Shown here in pieces: positions 61,170 through 64,000 of a stretch of DNA of 64,000 nt. The DNA lies in NCBI RefSeq assembly GCF_014697425.1, contig NZ_JACJRU010000035.1:16459-80458 (forward strand), read 5' to 3'. A program made the position numbers and the translations under genes. The first letter of the stretch is position 1; the number at the start of each line of letters is the position of its first letter. Source of the stretch: Nostoc sp. FACHB-110. GTDB lineage: Bacteria > Cyanobacteriota > Cyanobacteriia > Cyanobacteriales > Nostocaceae. The notes below the pieces were generated by a model. The model did not search any database. It saw only the letters and a program-made list of their open reading frames with translations, and had not been told where the DNA came from.

Positions 61170-63437
61170 GTGACAAAATTTATGACATCGACCATAACTT
61201 ATATATACGATGCGGCTGGCAACCTAATAGCCGAAAACAGCGATTACAACAGTGATGGAATAATAGATACAGCGATTAACTACACATATAGAAAGACATC
61301 CTACAGCATTGACTCCAACGGTGATGGCAAAGCTGAGTATGTAGAACTCTACACATATGATGTTAAAGGTAACGTAACATCCGAGAGCTTTGACGGAAAA
61401 TTACAAGGTAGAAATCCTTTAGACGTAGGTTATGATGCTGACGGTCTAATTGATAGAATCACAACCTATACATATGATGGCAACGGCAACCTCATATCCG
61501 AAAGCTATGATACTGACGGCGACGGCAAAGCTGATTCTAGTAAAACCTATACATATAATACTAACGCCAAAAGGACATCTGAAAGCTATGATACTGACGG
61601 CGACGGCAAAGCTGATTCTAGTAAAACCTATACATATGATGGCAACGGCAACCTCATATCCGAAAGCTATGATACCAACGCCGATGGCATAGCTAATTCT
61701 ATTAACACCTATACGTATGATGCTAACAATAATAGGACATCCTATATCATTGACTCCAACGGCGACGGCACACCTGATTATGTTACCACCTATACATATG
61801 ATGCCAACGGCAACTTAATATCTGAAAGCTTTGACTACAACGGCGATGGCAAAGTTGATTCTGTTAACACCTTTACATACGATGCCAACGGCAACTTAAT
61901 ATCTGAAAGCTTTGATAACAACGGCGATGGCAAAGCTGATTCTGCTTATACCTATACATATGATGCCAACGGCAATAAGACATCTGAAAGCTATGACAGC
62001 AACATGGATGGGAAGCCTGAGTATATAGAAACCTCTACGTATGATGCTAACGGTCAATTAACTTCTTACAGTCGGGACTATGATGGTGACGGCAAAGCTG
62101 ATTCTATTAGCATCTATACAAATGATCCAAACAGTAACACAAGCACCATTAGCTTTGACACTAATGGCGACGGCTTAGTAGATTCTACTTACATCACAAC
62201 TACTACCTATGACACCAGCGGCAACAAAATAGTTACTTCAACTTCCTCTGCTGCTGATGGCACTATAGAGCTGATCGAAACCTATGTATATGATGCCAAC
62301 GACAGATTTATATCTACTACCCTTGACTTCTATGGAGATGGCACCATTGAATATTTCGCAACAGTTACATATGATGCCAACGGTAACGAGATATCCTCTA
62401 GCAATGATTATAACGATGATGGCATAGCTGATAGAATTACAACCTATACCTATGGACGAGCATCTGCCAGCTATGACACAAACAATGATGGTGTCATTGA
62501 TAAAACTGCCAGCTATGCCTATGATTTAGAAGGCAAGTTGATCTTAGAGAAAATTGATCTAAATCTTGATGGCATCACCGATAAATTAATCAGCTACTTA
62601 TACGATGCCAATGGCAAAATAAGTACACAGCTAGTTGATAAAAATAATGATGGCAGCATTGATGAATCAACTAGTTATAACTACGATATTAATGGCAGAC
62701 TGAGTGCTGAGATCTTAGACAAAAATAATGATGGAGTGGCTGACACCGTTACCAGCTACAACTATGATACAAATGGCAAACTGATTTCAGCAGACATAGA
62801 TAACAACAGTAATGGCACTACAGATGCAGTTGTTAAATATTCTTACAATGAACAAGGTCAACTTATAAGCCAAACGACAGAAGATAAGTTTGTTGCAGGC
62901 AAATGCTTATTTGGTGGCAATGGTAACGATGAACTATTTGGTGATGCTGGTAACGATAAGATTATTGGCAAAAACGGTAATGACACGTTAGTTGGTAAAG
63001 CTGGCAACGACAAACTCATTGGCGGTAACGTTAAAGATCGACTAGTTGGCGGTGCGGGTGGCGACAGCCTCACAGGTGGCCGGGGTGCTGATACATTTGT
63101 TTACACTAGTCTAAGTGATTCGCTATTATCTAAACGCGATGTAATTACTGACCTGCAAATTGGTATAGATAAGATTGATAGCATTAATGCTGTGTCAGCG
63201 GCAAACTTGATACAACTTGGTTCTGTTGCAAGTTTGAAGTTATCAGATATACAATCTGTACTTACTAGTAGTGCTTTTGTAGCCAAAGGCGCAGCTACTT
63301 TTACGCTTGGTAGCGGGAAACAAGAGCAGACTTTTTTGGCACTTAATGATGATGTCAATGGATTTTCTGCGTTGACTGATGCTGTGGTGGAAATTACAGG
63401 ATATAAAGGTAATTTAGCTAATCTTGCGGTTGTTTAA
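61170..63437 (+). CDS. YD/EF-hand repeat protein with C-terminal RTX calcium-binding domain
   Basis: 755 aa (GTG at 61170, or ATG at 61182). About 20 units of 27 residues (81 bp) cover residues 5-560; each joins a YD-like half (YTYDANGNLISESYD) with an EF-hand-like loop (DTDGDGKADS). The C-terminus has RTX nonapeptides (GGNGNDELFG, GNDTLVGKAG, GGAGGDSLTGGRGADTFVY, about 573-640) and a type I secretion-like tail. No Sec signal, as expected for type I export. Units at 61500 and 61581 are identical over at least 57 bp, a sign of recent expansion. Probably a calcium-stabilised surface or secreted protein. No transporter is adjacent. Confidence 0.88.
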   Translation: MTKFMTSTITYIYDAAGNLIAENSDYNSDGIIDTAINYTYRKTSYSIDSNGDGKAEYVELYTYDVKGNVTSESFDGKLQGRNPLDVGYDADGLIDRITTYTYDGNGNLISESYDTDGDGKADSSKTYTYNTNAKRTSESYDTDGDGKADSSKTYTYDGNGNLISESYDTNADGIANSINTYTYDANNNRTSYIIDSNGDGTPDYVTTYTYDANGNLISESFDYNGDGKVDSVNTFTYDANGNLISESFDNNGDGKADSAYTYTYDANGNKTSESYDSNMDGKPEYIETSTYDANGQLTSYSRDYDGDGKADSISIYTNDPNSNTSTISFDTNGDGLVDSTYITTTTYDTSGNKIVTSTSSAADGTIELIETYVYDANDRFISTTLDFYGDGTIEYFATVTYDANGNEISSSNDYNDDGIADRITTYTYGRASASYDTNNDGVIDKTASYAYDLEGKLILEKIDLNLDGITDKLISYLYDANGKISTQLVDKNNDGSIDESTSYNYDINGRLSAEILDKNNDGVADTVTSYNYDTNGKLISADIDNNSNGTTDAVVKYSYNEQGQLISQTTEDKFVAGKCLFGGNGNDELFGDAGNDKIIGKNGNDTLVGKAGNDKLIGGNVKDRLVGGAGGDSLTGGRGADTFVYTSLSDSLLSKRDVITDLQIGIDKIDSINAVSAANLIQLGSVASLKLSDIQSVLTSSAFVAKGAATFTLGSGKQEQTFLALNDDVNGFSALTDAVVEITGYKGNLANLAVV

Positions 63438-63446
63438 TTTTAAATA

Positions 63447-63512
63447 AAGATTAGTTAAGTATTACTGCTCTAACTTTTGATTTAAAAATAACTCAGGCTT
63501 AACTAGAATCTT
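63447..63512 (+). terminator. Possible hairpin after RTX gene
   Basis: AAGATTAGTTAAG (63447-63459) can pair with CTTAACTAGAATCTT (63498-63512) with a two-base bulge; the loop is long (38 nt), so it is weak. Confidence 0.35.
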
Positions 63513-63559
63513 AAGCAAGGCAGGTGTGAGCAGAGAAATTGGTATATGGAGAGTAAAAC

Positions 63560-63845
63560 CATTACTCCCTCAAAGTCTTTACCAGCCAACTCCACAATTT
63601 GTTTGAGTCTGGATTTGCCGCCCTTTTGCGAGCTCAGTGTGGAGTAAGTGCAGAACAGAATACCTTGGGTGAACCCGATTGGCTCACCCAGCTTGATATT
63701 ACTGAGGTCAAGAATGTCTTTTTCATTGCCTCCTAAAGCACATCAGTCTCTACGTGCATCTTCAATTAATGCGGCACTTTTGGATACCCAGATAGCTAAT
63801 TGCTGACTCTAATAATTTTCAGTCTTGCCCTTCTTTACTTCCACA
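63560..63845 (-). pseudogene. Strawberry-notch (SBNO) helicase fragment
   Basis: Minus-strand translation gives QQLAIWVSKSAALIEDARRD, a TGA where the family has Trp, then CALGGNEKDILDLSNIKLGE, GFTQGILFCTYSTLSSQKGG, SRLKQIVELAGKDFEGVMV, after which likeness ends where the DEAH-box motif should follow. IWxSKS, DARRDW and FxTYSTL are typical of the strawberry-notch P-loop domain found in large proteins on phages and plasmids. There is another in-frame stop near the 5' end. It is a remnant of a mobile-element gene. Confidence 0.7.
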
Positions 63846-63956
63846 ATATTAGATCTGAATCCTTACCATAATTCTTTTGATATGGGACTTATAATACCAA
63901 TTAAAAATGAAGCTGCATATAATGGAGAAAAGCAAACTTGGTAAGTTAACCCAACC

Positions 63957-64000
63957 ATGAGCCGTCCATTTAAAATTGCGATCGCCGAGAGTGAAGAGGA
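63957..64000 (+). CDS. N-terminus of IS630-type transposase (partial)
   Basis: Begins ATG at 63957: MSRPFKIAIAESEE and runs off the window. This start is typical of cyanobacterial IS630-family helix-turn-helix transposases. Only 14 codons are visible, so whether the gene is intact cannot be seen. No inverted repeat is assigned in the preceding spacer. Confidence 0.5.
   Translation, partial: MSRPFKIAIAESEE

Noticed and set aside
61450..61692. Second-frame ORF inside the RTX gene
   Set aside because: It is a repeat-driven shadow of the 27-aa units in another frame, with no start signal.

Overview
The window is chromosomal DNA from a cyanobacterium, most likely a filamentous Nostocales member (Nostoc/Anabaena/Calothrix type). 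The reasons are frequent HIP1 octamers (gcgatcgc), cyanobacterial families (DUF3153, DUF1816, Uma2, orthocaspase, Zam-like RNB protein, vMAP-type HTH/NB-ARC protein), and many spacers filled with tandem heptanucleotide repeats (STRR) and small palindromic elements. No tRNA or rRNA gene, CRISPR array or replication origin was recognised.

Layout. 1-1003: a tandemly duplicated palindromic repeat, then a three-gene toxin-antitoxin operon. 1174-3147: acetyl-CoA synthetase. 3148-3690: a repeat-rich spacer with a 152-bp MITE-like element. 3691-6322: four plus-strand genes, two with PD-(D/E)XK-type nuclease signatures. 6644-18753: mostly housekeeping genes (TerC-like protein, ndk, speA, NDP-sugar synthase, scpA, AI-2E permease, pdxH, DUF3153 lipoprotein, TPR protein, argB, aroK). 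18796-20415: an NB-ARC ATPase in line with aroK and argB. 20878-28196: small protein, LapA-like protein, ubiX, a Zam/RNase R-like protein with a degraded active site, a structured-looking spacer, clpP and a small ORF. 28368-34192: DUF255 protein, a broken RelE locus, mobA, DUF2993 protein, ATP sulfurylase. 34392-45806: pseudo-orthocaspase, alpha/beta hydrolase, DUF1816, rlmB, Mini-III RNase, STAS protein, carA, retropepsin-like lipoprotein, trpD, Dam-type methylase, cytochrome b561.

46122-53312 is the least explained functional block. A dynamin-like GTPase (851 aa), a giant actin/Hsp70-fold ATPase of the SrfB type (1127 aa) and an unrecognised 365-aa protein lie in the same direction with short spacers. 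They look like one multi-component machine, related in composition to the enterobacterial SrfABC locus, with unknown function here.

54246-64000 holds a PAS histidine kinase, an ABC exporter, uppS, a ferritin-like protein, an IS66 remnant, a 755-aa YD/EF-hand/RTX repeat protein, a strawberry-notch helicase fragment, and the start of an IS630-type transposase that runs off the end. This last part is the most clearly mobile region.

A theme across the window is repeat invasion. Heptamer arrays abut or enter genes: an in-frame insertion into trpD, the C-terminus of a 66-aa protein, the leader of the 3691 gene, and the stop codon of the TPR gene. Several proteins also keep a fold but have lost catalytic residues (orthocaspase, RNB protein).
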